Of a stretch of DNA of 64,000 nt, positions 19,148 to 29,847 are shown piece after piece. The position numbers and the translations under genes are program-made. The notes under the pieces were generated by a model. That model made no database searches. It was not told the origin of the DNA and worked only from the letters and a program-made list of their open reading frames with translations. The DNA is from Terrirubrum flagellatum (GTDB taxonomy: Bacteria > Pseudomonadota > Alphaproteobacteria > Rhizobiales > Beijerinckiaceae), in contig NZ_CP091851.1 in the NCBI RefSeq assembly GCF_022059845.1, positions 4,391,501 through 4,455,500 of the forward strand, written 5' to 3'. Numbering within the stretch: position 1 is the stretch's first letter; every line of letters begins with the position of its first letter.

Positions 19148-20236
19148 ATGAACAGCATGTTGCGCGGACCGCAGGATTCGGGGGGGCTCGCGCCGTCACA
19201 GCTCGACGCCCGGTCGCGCGAAATCTTCCGCCGCATCATCGACAGCTATCTCGCGACCGGCGAACCACTGGGCTCGCGCAATCTCGCCCGCATCATCCCC
19301 ATGACCCTGTCGCCGGCCTCGGTGCGCAACGTCATGGCCGACCTCGAACAGGCCGGGCTGATCTATTCCCCCCACACCAGCGCCGGCCGGTTGCCGACGG
19401 AAGCGGGCCTGCGCTTCTTCGTCGATTCCATGCTGGAGATCGGCGACCTCGCCGCCGATGAGCGCAGCCGCATCGAGGCGCAGGTGAAGCAGGCTGCTTC
19501 CGGCCGCACGCTCGACGGCGTGCTGGAGGAAGCGTCCGCTCTTTTGTCGGGCCTGTCGCGCGGCGCCGGCGTGGTCGCGACCTCGAAGGCGAACGGGCGG
19601 CTGAAGCATGTGGAGTTCGTCGCGCTCGACACCAATCGCGCGCTCGTCGTGCTCGTCGGCGAAGACGGCTCGCTCGAAAATCGCGTCGTGCAGCTTCCCT
19701 CGGGATTGCCGCCGTCGGCGCTCGTCGAGGCGACGAATTACCTCAATGCGCGCATTCGTGGACGCACGCTTGGCGAGGCGCGCGCCGAGCTTGTTTCCGC
19801 GCGCGAAGCGATCGAACGCGAGCTCGATTCGGTGACGGCGTCGCTGATCGAAGGCGGCTTCGCCAACTGGGCCGGCGGCGGCGACGACAAGCATCTGATC
19901 GTGCGCGGACAGGCCAATCTGCTCGAGGATGTGAAAGCGGCGGAAGACATCGAGCGCATCCGCCTGCTGTTCGCCGATCTCGAAACGCAGAAGGAAGTGA
20001 TCGATCTGCTCAACCGCGCCGAAGGCGGCGAAGGCGTGCGCATCTTCATCGGCTCGGAGAATCGTCTCTTCTCGCTGTCGGGCTCCTCCATGATCGCGGC
20101 GCCATTCCGCGACGGCTCGCAGCGCATCGTCGGCGTGCTCGGCGTGATCGGACCGACGCGATTGAACTATTCGCGCATCGTGCCGATGGTCGATTACACC
20201 GCGAAAGTCGTCTCGAAGATGATTTCGGGGAGCTAA
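19148..20236 (+). CDS. hrcA: Heat-inducible transcription repressor HrcA
   Basis: The 362-residue protein is a full-length HrcA: an N-terminal winged helix ([62 protein letters not shown]) and a C-terminal GAF-like domain ending [27 protein letters not shown]. HrcA represses chaperone genes by binding the CIRCE inverted repeat. In this window grpE (38.9 kb) and dnaK (49.4 kb) lie far away, and I see no CIRCE before them. The ATG at 19148 gives the usual family start. Confidence 0.96.
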   Translation: MNSMLRGPQDSGGLAPSQLDARSREIFRRIIDSYLATGEPLGSRNLARIIPMTLSPASVRNVMADLEQAGLIYSPHTSAGRLPTEAGLRFFVDSMLEIGDLAADERSRIEAQVKQAASGRTLDGVLEEASALLSGLSRGAGVVATSKANGRLKHVEFVALDTNRALVVLVGEDGSLENRVVQLPSGLPPSALVEATNYLNARIRGRTLGEARAELVSAREAIERELDSVTASLIEGGFANWAGGGDDKHLIVRGQANLLEDVKAAEDIERIRLLFADLETQKEVIDLLNRAEGGEGVRIFIGSENRLFSLSGSSMIAAPFRDGSQRIVGVLGVIGPTRLNYSRIVPMVDYTAKVVSKMISGS

Positions 20237-20350
20237 TCCCCGACGGCGAAACGGCTTTTTGCCGCAAAGATTCCAAGATGCGCATCGAACCCGGCGCCAA
20301 GCGGCGCGTTGAGTTCGCATGGGGGACATGAAAGCCTAGAGGAGTCCGGC

Positions 20351-20551
20351 ATGCCCAATGACACCGACCGCGACATGAATCAGCAGCACGGTCACAACGA
20401 TCAGCGCTCCGGCCAGAATCAGCAGTACCAGCAAGGCGCGAACAAGCAGCAAAATGCTGGAAATTTCGCGAACGATCCGAAGCGCGCGGCGGAAGCCGGC
20501 CGCAAAGGCGGCGAACGGTCGCATGGCGGCAAGGGTCAACAACAGACCTGA
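20351..20551 (+). CDS. KGG-motif small stress protein (GsiB-like)
   Basis: This 66-residue, very hydrophilic peptide is rich in Gln, Asn, Gly and His. It contains GNFANDPKRAAEAGRKGGERSHGG, the KGG repeat unit of general-stress proteins such as GsiB and of YciG. Such proteins are disordered and hydration-related. A strong ribosome site (AGAGGAG) lies 6 bases before the ATG. It follows hrcA by 114 bases on the same strand and ends before a strong hairpin, so it is probably its own short transcript. Confidence 0.85.
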   Translation: MPNDTDRDMNQQHGHNDQRSGQNQQYQQGANKQQNAGNFANDPKRAAEAGRKGGERSHGGKGQQQT

Positions 20552-20570
20552 CGACGCACTTCGTCGCAAC

Positions 20571-20600
20571 GGGAAGGCCGGGGTTCGCCCCGGCCTTCCC
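20571..20600 (+). terminator. Perfect 13-bp hairpin after the KGG gene
   Basis: GGGAAGGCCGGGG pairs exactly with CCCCGGCCTTCCC around a TTCG tetraloop, 19 bases after the KGG gene stop. There is no T-run after it, so it may act as a transcript-end stabiliser or a rho-assisted terminator instead of a classical one. Confidence 0.65.
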
Positions 20601-20737
20601 ATATGGATTGACTTCAACGCGCAGCGGCCTGCGCCGGCTGCATTTCCCGCGTCTCGACAGCGGAACCACTCGTTTCTATAGCGGCCTATCCCTGTGAGGC
20701 GTTCCACAAACGCCCGGCGTGAGAAAGGCTTCTATCC

Positions 20738-21733
20738 ATGGCCGAACGCTTGCGCATCGCCGTCCTCGACGACAGCCAGCATGTGGCGCGCGACGCGGCG
20801 AACTGGAGCGCGTTGCAGGCGCGCGCCGAGATCGATTTCTTTGATGCGCCGCTCGGCGGCGAAGCCGAGATCATCGCAAAATTGTCGCGCTATGACGTGC
20901 TCGTGCCGATGCGCGAACGGACTGCATTTCCCGCGTCTGTCATCAACGCGCTGCCGAATCTGAAATTCATCGCGCTGACCGGCGGACGCGCGCCGTCGCT
21001 CGACATGGCCGCCTGCACCGCGCGCGGAATCCTCATCTGCAATACGCGCGGCGACTTCGTCGGCGCCGCGACGCCTGAACTAGCGTGGGGACTGATGCTC
21101 GCCTGCATGCGATCGATCCCGCAAGCTGACGCCAGCATGAAACGCGGCGGCTGGCATGACCCGACGCTGGTCGGCGCAACGCTTGGCGGGAAGCGCCTAG
21201 GTGTCGTCGGTCTCGGCAAGCTTGGCGGGAAGGTCGCGCATTATGGTCGCGCCTTCGACATGGAGGTCGTCGGCTGGAGCCAGAATCTCACTGACGAAGA
21301 TGCGAAGGCGAAAGGCGCGACGCGCGTCGACAAGAACGAGCTGTTCGCAACGAGCGATGTGATCTCGCTGCATCTCGTGCTCAGCGATCGCACGCGCGGC
21401 ATCGTTGGCGCGCCCGAATTGTCAGCGATGAAGGACGGGGCCGTGCTCATCAACACGTCGCGCGGACCTCTGATCGACGAAGCCGCGCTGATCGCGGAAT
21501 TGAAGCGCGGCCGCATCCGGGCTGGCCTCGACGTGTTCGATGTCGAGCCTCTACCCACGGAGCATCCGCTGCGAGCGCTGCCGAACGTGGTGCTCACACC
21601 GCATCTCGGCTATTCCGTCGCGCCAGCATTTCGTCAGTTCTATAGCGACAGCATCGAGAACATTCTCGCCTGGCTCGACGGCAAACCGATCCGCATGCTC
21701 AATCCCAATGCTCTTGGCGCCAGCAAGGCATGA
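20738..21733 (+). CDS. D-2-hydroxyacid dehydrogenase (phosphoglycerate dehydrogenase-like)
   Basis: The 331-residue protein is an NAD-dependent D-isomer 2-hydroxyacid dehydrogenase. The nucleotide-binding motif is GKRLGVVGLGKLGG. Catalytic residues appear in LINTSRGPLIDE (Arg), the Glu of DVFDVEPLP, and the His of LTPHLGYS. It lacks the ACT domain of SerA, so it is not the serine-biosynthesis enzyme itself; the substrate is unknown. Its stop overlaps the start of the following exporter gene by four bases, so the pair may process and move one metabolite. Confidence 0.87.
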   Translation: MAERLRIAVLDDSQHVARDAANWSALQARAEIDFFDAPLGGEAEIIAKLSRYDVLVPMRERTAFPASVINALPNLKFIALTGGRAPSLDMAACTARGILICNTRGDFVGAATPELAWGLMLACMRSIPQADASMKRGGWHDPTLVGATLGGKRLGVVGLGKLGGKVAHYGRAFDMEVVGWSQNLTDEDAKAKGATRVDKNELFATSDVISLHLVLSDRTRGIVGAPELSAMKDGAVLINTSRGPLIDEAALIAELKRGRIRAGLDVFDVEPLPTEHPLRALPNVVLTPHLGYSVAPAFRQFYSDSIENILAWLDGKPIRMLNPNALGASKA

Positions 21734-22629
21734 AGCAGGACGCGCCGCTGTCGCCGCGCGCACGCCTTGCGCGGGTTGTGCTCTGGATGTCGGGCGCGCT
21801 CATCAGTTTCTCAACGATGGCGGTGTCGCTGCGCGAACTCTCGCGCACGCTCGGCGTCTTCGACATGCTGTCGCTGCGATCGGGATCATCGCTGCTGATC
21901 CTCCTCGCCGCGGCGCTGTTGCGGCCAGCGCTGTTCGCGCAAATCAGAACAAAGCGGTTCGATCTCCATCTCGCGCGCAACATCGTCCATTATGGCGGCA
22001 CCTACGCCTGGTCCTACGCCGTCACCGTGCTGCCTCTGGCGCTGGTGTTCACGCTCGAATTCACCGCGCCGATCTGGACAGCGGTTCTCGCCAGCCTGTT
22101 CCTCGGCGAGCGCCTGACTCGGGCGCGCATCGGCTGCGTCGCGCTCGGCTTCCTTGGCATCCTGCTGATCATGCGGCCCGGCGCATCGCTCGATCCGCGC
22201 GCGCTCTGGCCGCTCGCCGCGGCGGTGCTGTTCGCCATCACCTTCACCATCACGCGGGCGATGACGCGCAATGACAGCACCTATTGCATCCTGTTCTGGA
22301 TGAATGCGATCCAGTTGCCGCTCAATCTCGTCGGCGCCGACTGGAGCTTCGTCTGGAAACTGGCGAGCGCGCCCTGGCTTGCCGTCGCAGGCGTTTGCAC
22401 CGCGGGGCTCGCTTCGCATTTCTGCATCACCAACGCCTTCCGCCACGGCGATGCGATTCTCGTGGCGCCGCTCGACTTCCTGCGCATCCCGTTGATCGCG
22501 CTCGTGGGATGGCGCTTCTACAACGAGCCGCTCGATCCGCTGCTGTTCGCGGGCGCCGCGCTGATCATTTCAGGCATCCTCTGGTCGCTGCGCAGCGAGG
22601 CGCGCAGGCCGGCTGAAGCAGGCGCATAA
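21730..22629 (+). CDS. EamA/DMT-family membrane transporter
   Basis: The 299-residue protein has about ten hydrophobic segments arranged as two EamA repeats; the end of the first reads LEFTAPIWTAVLASLFLGERLT and of the second VAPLDFLRIPLIALVGWRFYNEPL. The family comprises drug/metabolite exporters of the inner membrane, usually of unknown substrate. ATGA overlap with the dehydrogenase gene indicates translational coupling. Confidence 0.87.
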   Translation: MKQDAPLSPRARLARVVLWMSGALISFSTMAVSLRELSRTLGVFDMLSLRSGSSLLILLAAALLRPALFAQIRTKRFDLHLARNIVHYGGTYAWSYAVTVLPLALVFTLEFTAPIWTAVLASLFLGERLTRARIGCVALGFLGILLIMRPGASLDPRALWPLAAAVLFAITFTITRAMTRNDSTYCILFWMNAIQLPLNLVGADWSFVWKLASAPWLAVAGVCTAGLASHFCITNAFRHGDAILVAPLDFLRIPLIALVGWRFYNEPLDPLLFAGAALIISGILWSLRSEARRPAEAGA

Positions 22630-22656
22630 AAAACGGCCCGGACGAAGCCGGGCCGT
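22627..22656 (-). terminator. Intrinsic terminator for the fumarase gene
   Basis: On the minus strand ACGGCCCGG, loop CTTCGT and CCGGGCCGT form a 9-bp GC-rich stem directly followed by a run of six T. It lies about 75 bases downstream of the fumarase stop and abuts the end of the convergent exporter gene. Confidence 0.85.
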
Positions 22657-22730
22657 GAAAGGATCAGGGAGGTCAATGAGAAGCTTGTCGCATGCTCAGC
22701 GATTCCCGTTCGTGCGCGCGCGCACACAGC

Positions 22731-24365
<1,635 letters not shown>

Positions 24366-24467
24366 GGGCGTTGAATTCCAGGGATTGCGGACGCGGAGCG
24401 AGGCCGCAGAGCTCCCGCTTCTTAGACCGGTTCCAGTGATGAGGAAACGCCTCGGCGCGCCCGGAAA

Positions 24468-24929
24468 TTACGCAGCGTGCGGAGTCGCCTGTTGCGTCAG
24501 CAGAGCATGGAGGGCAGCCGCGTCGCGCGTGGAGCGGAGCTGGGCCGTGACCGTGGCGTCACGCAACACGCGCGCGACGCGCGCCAGCGCCTTGAGATGA
24601 TCGGCGCCCGCCTCTTCCGGCGCCAGCAGCAGAAACATCAAATCGACCGGCTCGCCATCCACAGCTTCGAAATCGATGGGTTTCTCCAACCGCGCGAAAA
24701 GGCCGACCGGCCTGACGACCACCGGCAGCTTTCCGTGCGGAATCGCGATGCCGTTGCCGATCCCGGTCGAACCCAGCCTTTCGCGCTGCAGCAAACTTTC
24801 GAAGACTTCGCGCTCCGGAAGCGACCAGAGTTCGGCGGCCTGAGCGGCGATTTGCTGGATCGCCTGTTTCTTGTTCGCGGCTTTGAGCTGCGGGACCACG
24901 GCCTGAGGAGAAAGGAGATCGTTCAGCAT
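24468..24929 (-). CDS. ptsN: Nitrogen-regulatory PTS IIA protein (EIIA-Ntr)
   Basis: The 153-residue protein is a PTS EIIA type-2 domain. The phosphorylated histidine is H65 in GIGNGIAIPHGKLP. It is part of the regulatory PTSNtr system controlling potassium, nitrogen and carbon functions, not sugar uptake. The ATG at 24929 gives the canonical start MLNDLLSP. It follows hpf and rpoN on the same strand, a gene order conserved in proteobacteria. Confidence 0.94.
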   Translation of the reverse strand: MLNDLLSPQAVVPQLKAANKKQAIQQIAAQAAELWSLPEREVFESLLQRERLGSTGIGNGIAIPHGKLPVVVRPVGLFARLEKPIDFEAVDGEPVDLMFLLLAPEEAGADHLKALARVARVLRDATVTAQLRSTRDAAALHALLTQQATPHAA

Positions 24930-25019
24930 CGTATGACTGCGCCTGGCCTCGCCGGAGTCCATCAGGGAAAGGCAAGCAGCGGGCCAACCTTTCCGAGAAT
25001 GGCTTCGTTCGTGCGTCGC

Positions 25020-25607
25020 TTATGCCGTGGGATTGATCCAACCAATATGACCGTCGGGTCGCCGATACACGACATTGACCCGTCCGTCGCCCGCGTGCCG
25101 AAACACGAGAAACGGGGCGCCTGTCAAGTCGAGTTCCTGGACGGCGTCGCCGACCGACTGGCGCTTGATGCGGTAGGAGGTCTCTGCGACGACCACAGGC
25201 GCAAAGCCTTCCAGCGCCTCTTCCTCTTCGTCAGGCGTCTCGATGATGGTGTCGACGGCCTGATCGACCAGGGGAGCGGCGCCCGCTTCGACAGCCTCGC
25301 CATTGCGCGAGCCTGGATGCTCTTCGCGCAAGCGCCGCTTGTATCGGCGCAATCGCTTCTCGATCCGCTCGGCCGCTTCGTTGAAGCTCGCATAGGCTTC
25401 ATGCGCCTCGCCTGACGCCTGAAGCAACATGCCTGAATCGAGATGGAGAACGCAGTCTGATCGGAACCTTCCGCCTTCCTTGGCGAAGGTCACGTTACCC
25501 TTATAGCCTCGTCCGAAATATTTGCCGAGCGCGACGTCGAACCGTTCCTCGACGCGGCCCCGCAAGGACTCGCCGACATCCATATTCTTCCCGGAAACAC
25601 GGAGCAT
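25020..25607 (-). CDS. hpf: Ribosome hibernation-promoting factor, long form
   Basis: The 195-residue protein has the S30AE/YfiA domain at the N-terminus (MLRVSGKNMDVGESLRGRVE) and the long-form C-terminal dimerisation domain (VVVAETSYRIKRQSVGDAVQ, FLVFRHAGDGRVNVVYRR). It binds the small subunit and joins ribosomes into inactive 100S dimers. A GGGAGG ribosome site precedes the ATG. It lies between rpoN and ptsN. Confidence 0.94.
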   Translation of the reverse strand: MLRVSGKNMDVGESLRGRVEERFDVALGKYFGRGYKGNVTFAKEGGRFRSDCVLHLDSGMLLQASGEAHEAYASFNEAAERIEKRLRRYKRRLREEHPGSRNGEAVEAGAAPLVDQAVDTIIETPDEEEEALEGFAPVVVAETSYRIKRQSVGDAVQELDLTGAPFLVFRHAGDGRVNVVYRRPDGHIGWINPTA

Positions 25608-25688
25608 TCTTTCGCCTCCCGATTTCCGCTGCGCCTCGCGCGGTGCGCAGTCACAACCCTTCGAACCTAGGAACGCGCGCCTCGCATG

Positions 25689-27236
25689 TCAACGGATCGC
25701 CATCGCCGCCTTCTCGCGCTTGCGTTCGACAGAGGACGGAATCTTGAGGCTTTCGCGATACTTGGCTACAGTGCGCCGCGCGATGTCGATACCGGACTCG
25801 CGCAGCTTTGCAACGATGGCGTCATCAGAGAGGACGTCTGTCGCGTTTTCGCCGTCGACCATCTGTCGAATGCGATGGCGAACTGATTCAGCGGAATGCG
25901 CTTCGCCGCCATCAGCCGCCGCAATCGACGTCGTGAAGAAATATTTCATCTCGAACAGGCCGCGATGCGTCGCCATGAATTTGTTCGACGTCACACGCGA
26001 GACCGTCGATTCATGCATGCCGATCGCATCGGCGATGGCGCGCAGATTGAGCGGACGCAATTCGGACACGCCACGCAGGAAAAACGCGTCCTGCTGCCTC
26101 ACAATTTCTGACGCCACTTTCAGAATCGTCTTGGCGCGCTGATCGAGACTGCGCGCCAGCCAGTTCGCCGTCTGGAAGCAATCCTGCACGAAGCTTTTCG
26201 CCTTCTCGTCTTTCACATCGCGCGACACGCGCGCATAGTAAGCCTGATTAACCAGAATTCGCGGCAGCGCGTCGCTGTTCAGTTCGACGATCCAGCTTCC
26301 ATCCGATGCTGGCCGCACGAACACGTCAGGCACGACAGGCGCCGCAACATCATTCGCGAAGATGCGGCCGGGCTTGGGATCAAGCGCGCGAATCTCGCGC
26401 ACCATGTCCCTGAGATCTTCATCGTCGACATTGCAGAGTTTTGCGAGCGCTGCGAAGTCGCGCTTCGCAAGCAGATCGAGTCGTCCCACGAGCGCGCGCA
26501 TCGCGGGATCGAAGCGATTCTTGTCGCGCAATTGAATTGCGAGACATTCGGCGAGATCGCGCGCACCGACGCCTGAGGGATCAAAGCTCTGGATGAGATG
26601 CAGCGTCGACTCGACAATTTCGGGCGCGGCGCCCAACCGCTCCGAAAGCTCGTCGAGCTTTTCGACGAGATAGCCGTTGGGATCGATCGCATCGATGATC
26701 ATGCGACCGATGAAGCGTTTCAGCGGATCAGGCGTCGCCTCATGAAGCTGGCGTTCGAGATAGTCGCCCAGCGTCGGACGCGCCTCGGCGACGGTCTGGT
26801 CGAATCCGTCGCCGTCGCCCTCAAAGCTTCCGCCGGGCCCGACGCCGGTCCAGACGCCGCTGGCGACAGTCAGACCATCATGATTGGCGTTCAGCGCTGC
26901 GGTCGGAGCCTCGTCAGGGAAGACATTGCCGAAATCGGAGTCGAGATTGCCCTCGATGGCGCCCCGGCTCGTCTCGAGCTCGGAGCCGGTCCAGTCGCCG
27001 CCGTCGCCGGACTCTGGCGGCGCGCCGGCCGGGGAATCATCGGAATTGAGATCCGGAATATCTGTGGATGGCGCATCGTCGGCCCGCTCCAGAAGCGGGT
27101 TCCGCTCCAACTCGGCGTCAACATAGGCGGCGAGCTCGACGGTCGAAAGCTGCAGGAGCTTGATCGCCTGCAGAAGCTGCGGCGTCATCACCAGAGCCTG
27201 GCTCTGGCGCAACTGGAGTCCGACCGACAACGCCAT
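25689..27236 (-). CDS. rpoN: RNA polymerase sigma-54 factor
   Basis: The 515-residue protein is a complete sigma-54. Region I (LQLRQSQALVMTPQLLQAIK) binds activators, an acidic region II follows, then the core-binding domain, a helix-turn-helix near LRAIADAIGMHESTVSRVTS, and the RpoN box ARRTVAKYRE at about 486-495 that reads the -24 element. It directs nitrogen and other activator-dependent genes. The neighbours lptB upstream and hpf-ptsN downstream match the standard order. Confidence 0.97.
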   Translation of the reverse strand: MALSVGLQLRQSQALVMTPQLLQAIKLLQLSTVELAAYVDAELERNPLLERADDAPSTDIPDLNSDDSPAGAPPESGDGGDWTGSELETSRGAIEGNLDSDFGNVFPDEAPTAALNANHDGLTVASGVWTGVGPGGSFEGDGDGFDQTVAEARPTLGDYLERQLHEATPDPLKRFIGRMIIDAIDPNGYLVEKLDELSERLGAAPEIVESTLHLIQSFDPSGVGARDLAECLAIQLRDKNRFDPAMRALVGRLDLLAKRDFAALAKLCNVDDEDLRDMVREIRALDPKPGRIFANDVAAPVVPDVFVRPASDGSWIVELNSDALPRILVNQAYYARVSRDVKDEKAKSFVQDCFQTANWLARSLDQRAKTILKVASEIVRQQDAFFLRGVSELRPLNLRAIADAIGMHESTVSRVTSNKFMATHRGLFEMKYFFTTSIAAADGGEAHSAESVRHRIRQMVDGENATDVLSDDAIVAKLRESGIDIARRTVAKYRESLKIPSSVERKREKAAMAIR

Positions 27237-27390
27237 TGTGAACTATGAAGTCTTCCCTGAGCGCCGACCGCCCATGATCCGGCACATATCTTGCTTGTAG
27301 CGCGTTTGCCGCAGCGCGGTCAAAGCCGGATTGGTTGGCTGGGTTAAGCGCGAGCAAACAGCCGCGTATCCCCGGAACCGCCCGCTCTTC

Positions 27391-28293
27391 CTACAGCCGG
27401 AAGCTTTCCCCGAGATAAACGCGGCGCACGTCTTCATTGGAGATGATCGCATCCGGCGATCCCTCCATCAGCACGCGGCCGGAATGGATGATGTAGGCGC
27501 GGTCAACCAGGCCGAGCGTCTCGCGGACATTGTGGTCCGTGATCAGCACGCCGATGCCGCGATTGGTGAGCTGGCGAACCAGCGCCTGAATGTCGCCGAC
27601 AGCAATCGGATCGATGCCCGCGAAGGGCTCGTCGAGCAGCATGAAGGATGGACGGCCGGCGAGCGCGCGGGCGATCTCACAACGACGTCTTTCGCCGCCG
27701 GAGAGCGCGATCGACGGCGATTTCCTCAGCCGCCTGATATCGAACTCCTCCAGAAGCGAATCGAGCTCCGCCTCGCGCTTGTCGCGATCAGGCTCGACCA
27801 CTTCGAGAACGGCCCGAACATTGTCCTCGACGTTAAGGCCGCGGAAGATCGAGGCTTCCTGCGGGAGATAGCCGATGCCAAGCCGCGCGCGCCGGTACAT
27901 CGGCAGACCGGTGACGTCATGGCCGTCGAGAGTGATGCGGCCGCGATCGGCGGCGACGAGGCCTGTAACCATGTAGAAGATCGTGGTCTTGCCGGCGCCG
28001 TTCGGCCCGAGCAGCCCGACCGCCTCGCCATTGCGGACGTGCAGGCTGGCGTCATGGACGACGCGACGCTTGCCATAGGTCTTTTCGAGCCCGGACGCGG
28101 TCAGCAGCCCTTCCTCGGCGGCGACGTCGGCGACATCGGCGATGCGGTCGATCTGCGGCAGGCGATTCGAGCGCATCTCGTCGGTCGCGCCAGAGCCGCG
28201 GCCCAACAGGCGCGCGAGAAGGCCTGGCCGCTTTTGCGCGCCGTTCATCGCCCGGAACGCCGCCGGCGAAGAATCATCGGAAGTGGACGTCAT
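27391..28293 (-). CDS. lptB: LPS export ABC transporter ATP-binding protein
   Basis: The ATPase domain from about residue 65 matches LptB: Walker A GPNGAGKTT (about 96-104), signature LSGGERRRCEIARAL and Walker B FMLLDEPFAGIDP. It powers extraction of LPS from the inner membrane with LptFG and LptC. An N-terminal polar extension of about 60 residues (GLLARLLGRGSG) is not found in E. coli LptB; several internal ATG codons could give shorter products. It follows lptA by 6 bases. Confidence 0.95.
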   Translation of the reverse strand: MTSTSDDSSPAAFRAMNGAQKRPGLLARLLGRGSGATDEMRSNRLPQIDRIADVADVAAEEGLLTASGLEKTYGKRRVVHDASLHVRNGEAVGLLGPNGAGKTTIFYMVTGLVAADRGRITLDGHDVTGLPMYRRARLGIGYLPQEASIFRGLNVEDNVRAVLEVVEPDRDKREAELDSLLEEFDIRRLRKSPSIALSGGERRRCEIARALAGRPSFMLLDEPFAGIDPIAVGDIQALVRQLTNRGIGVLITDHNVRETLGLVDRAYIIHSGRVLMEGSPDAIISNEDVRRVYLGESFRL

Positions 28294-28299
28294 GCGCGA

Positions 28300-28983
28300 T
28301 CAGGTCTTCGGTTTGCCTGCGGGCGTTTGCTTCGCGCCGCTATCGCCGGGTTCGAAGATTCCTCGCACGCGGCCGCCCGGCCCGCCCGCAGTACAGAGAG
28401 CCTGGCCGGTCACGGTGTTGTAAGTGAAAGTCGCGCCGCACTGGGTCACATTCGGCCCGTCCGCAAGCGTCACATTGCCGCTCATCGTCACGAGGCCGGC
28501 AGCGCGATCGTATGTAGCGTTGTCGCCGGTCGCGACCTGGGTCTTGCCTTCCGATTTGGCGACCACGGACACGGGACCCTTGCAATCCAGTTTTTTCAGC
28601 GCATCGCTCTGGCTGCCATTGTCCGCCGCCGCGGGGGTTGTCCCGGCGCCCGGAGTTTTGCTCTGGTCGAAGAACACGATGAGCTGGGTGCATTTCATCG
28701 TGGTGTCGCCCTGCACGGCGACGACCTTGCCAGAGTAGATGGCGCGGCCTTCCTTCTGGAAGACCTCGAGCTTGTCGGCCTCGATATTGATCGGCTTGTT
28801 GTTGTTCTGGCTGCCGAAGTCGCCGATGCCGCCGGAGCGCTTGGGTTGGGCCTGCGCCGGAGCCGCAGGGCGCGCGGGCGTTTGAGCGACCGAAGACCCG
28901 GATGCGGCGAACACGCCGCTCGCCTCGGCCGAGATCGCGAGGCCCGCGCAGGACAGGATGATCAGCGGCTTCCGCGCTCTCAT
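28300..28983 (-). CDS. lptA: LPS-transport periplasmic protein LptA
   Basis: The 227-residue protein has a signal peptide (to about residue 26), a low-complexity Pro/Ala stretch, and an OstA-like beta-jellyroll (NKPINIEADKLEVFQKEGRA, YSGKVVAVQGDTTMKC, ATYDRAAGLVTMSGNVTL). It forms the periplasmic bridge for LPS. The ATG overlaps the lptC stop by four bases, and lptB follows at once, the usual lptC-lptA-lptB operon. Confidence 0.92.
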   Translation of the reverse strand: MRARKPLIILSCAGLAISAEASGVFAASGSSVAQTPARPAAPAQAQPKRSGGIGDFGSQNNNKPINIEADKLEVFQKEGRAIYSGKVVAVQGDTTMKCTQLIVFFDQSKTPGAGTTPAAADNGSQSDALKKLDCKGPVSVVAKSEGKTQVATGDNATYDRAAGLVTMSGNVTLADGPNVTQCGATFTYNTVTGQALCTAGGPGGRVRGIFEPGDSGAKQTPAGKPKT

Positions 28984-29729
28984 GGCTTCTTCTCCTCGGC
29001 CGCGGCCGTCCGCCCGTCGCCGCCCGCAGGCGCATCGGGATCGCGCGGCGTCAGCAGGCTTCGCACCCGGCCGGAAAACACGATCTGCTTGCCGTTGTCG
29101 ATGATTTCAAGGGAATCCGCGTCGATCGTCCCGTCATTCATCTTCACCGAGACGGCTTCGTCGGAGCGGACATAGCCGGTCTTGAATTCGACGGTCGCAG
29201 ACTTCAGGCGCACGTCATAGCCGGTGTCGGTTACGACACGCACGGATTCGCGCAGCTTCAATATTTCGCGCTGGCTGTCGAGCAGGCCAGCCGGCGACTG
29301 CAGATGGGCTCGACCGTCCTGTCCAAGCGAAATCTTCGCGTCGAGGTCCGTCAGCTCGACCAGATTGGGGCTCTTGATGTCCTGGGCGGCCGCCTTGGCG
29401 GTGACTTCGTACGGCGTCGCGTCGCTGCGGTAACCCTGCAGGCGCGGGGCCGCCATCACGATTTTCGATCCGTCGAGCCCGACGGACGCGATGCTCAATC
29501 CCTGCGGCAGCTTCCGGAAGGGGTCGAAGATCATCACCACGAGAATGAACAGGGTCGCAAGCACGGAGCCGATGGGAATCGCCCATTTGAGGAACCGCAC
29601 GCGGCGGGAATGGCGAAGCGCGGCGCGATAGGCGACGGCGCGACGGGCGGCCCGTCCGCTATCGCCGCTCAAAACGCCCATTCCGTCGACCACCGTCGCC
29701 AACGCCGTTTCCATCCTCTTCCGTTGCAA
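28980..29729 (-). CDS. lptC: LPS export protein LptC
   Basis: The 249-residue protein has a cytoplasmic head of about 45 residues, one membrane anchor (FLKWAIPIGSVLATLFILVV) and a periplasmic jellyroll (YEVTAKAAAQDIKSPNLVELT, GYDVRLKSATVEFKTGYVRS). It docks LptA to the LptBFG complex. First gene of the lpt operon, about 120 bases from the RNase D gene upstream. Confidence 0.9.
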   Translation of the reverse strand: MQRKRMETALATVVDGMGVLSGDSGRAARRAVAYRAALRHSRRVRFLKWAIPIGSVLATLFILVVMIFDPFRKLPQGLSIASVGLDGSKIVMAAPRLQGYRSDATPYEVTAKAAAQDIKSPNLVELTDLDAKISLGQDGRAHLQSPAGLLDSQREILKLRESVRVVTDTGYDVRLKSATVEFKTGYVRSDEAVSVKMNDGTIDADSLEIIDNGKQIVFSGRVRSLLTPRDPDAPAGGDGRTAAAEEKKP

Positions 29730-29847
29730 TCGAAAGGCCGACTACAGCCTGCCTCCGCGGCGCATGCCCGCCGGCGGTGGCGAAGTTATGACCCCATGGC
29801 GCTGCGCAGCCCGGAGCGGGTCGCCCACCGCGCCCTGTTAGCGCGCC

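Noticed and set aside
27331-29175. A 614-codon frame antisense to the lpt operon.
   Set aside because: It runs opposite to lptB, lptA and lptC, which are all well supported.
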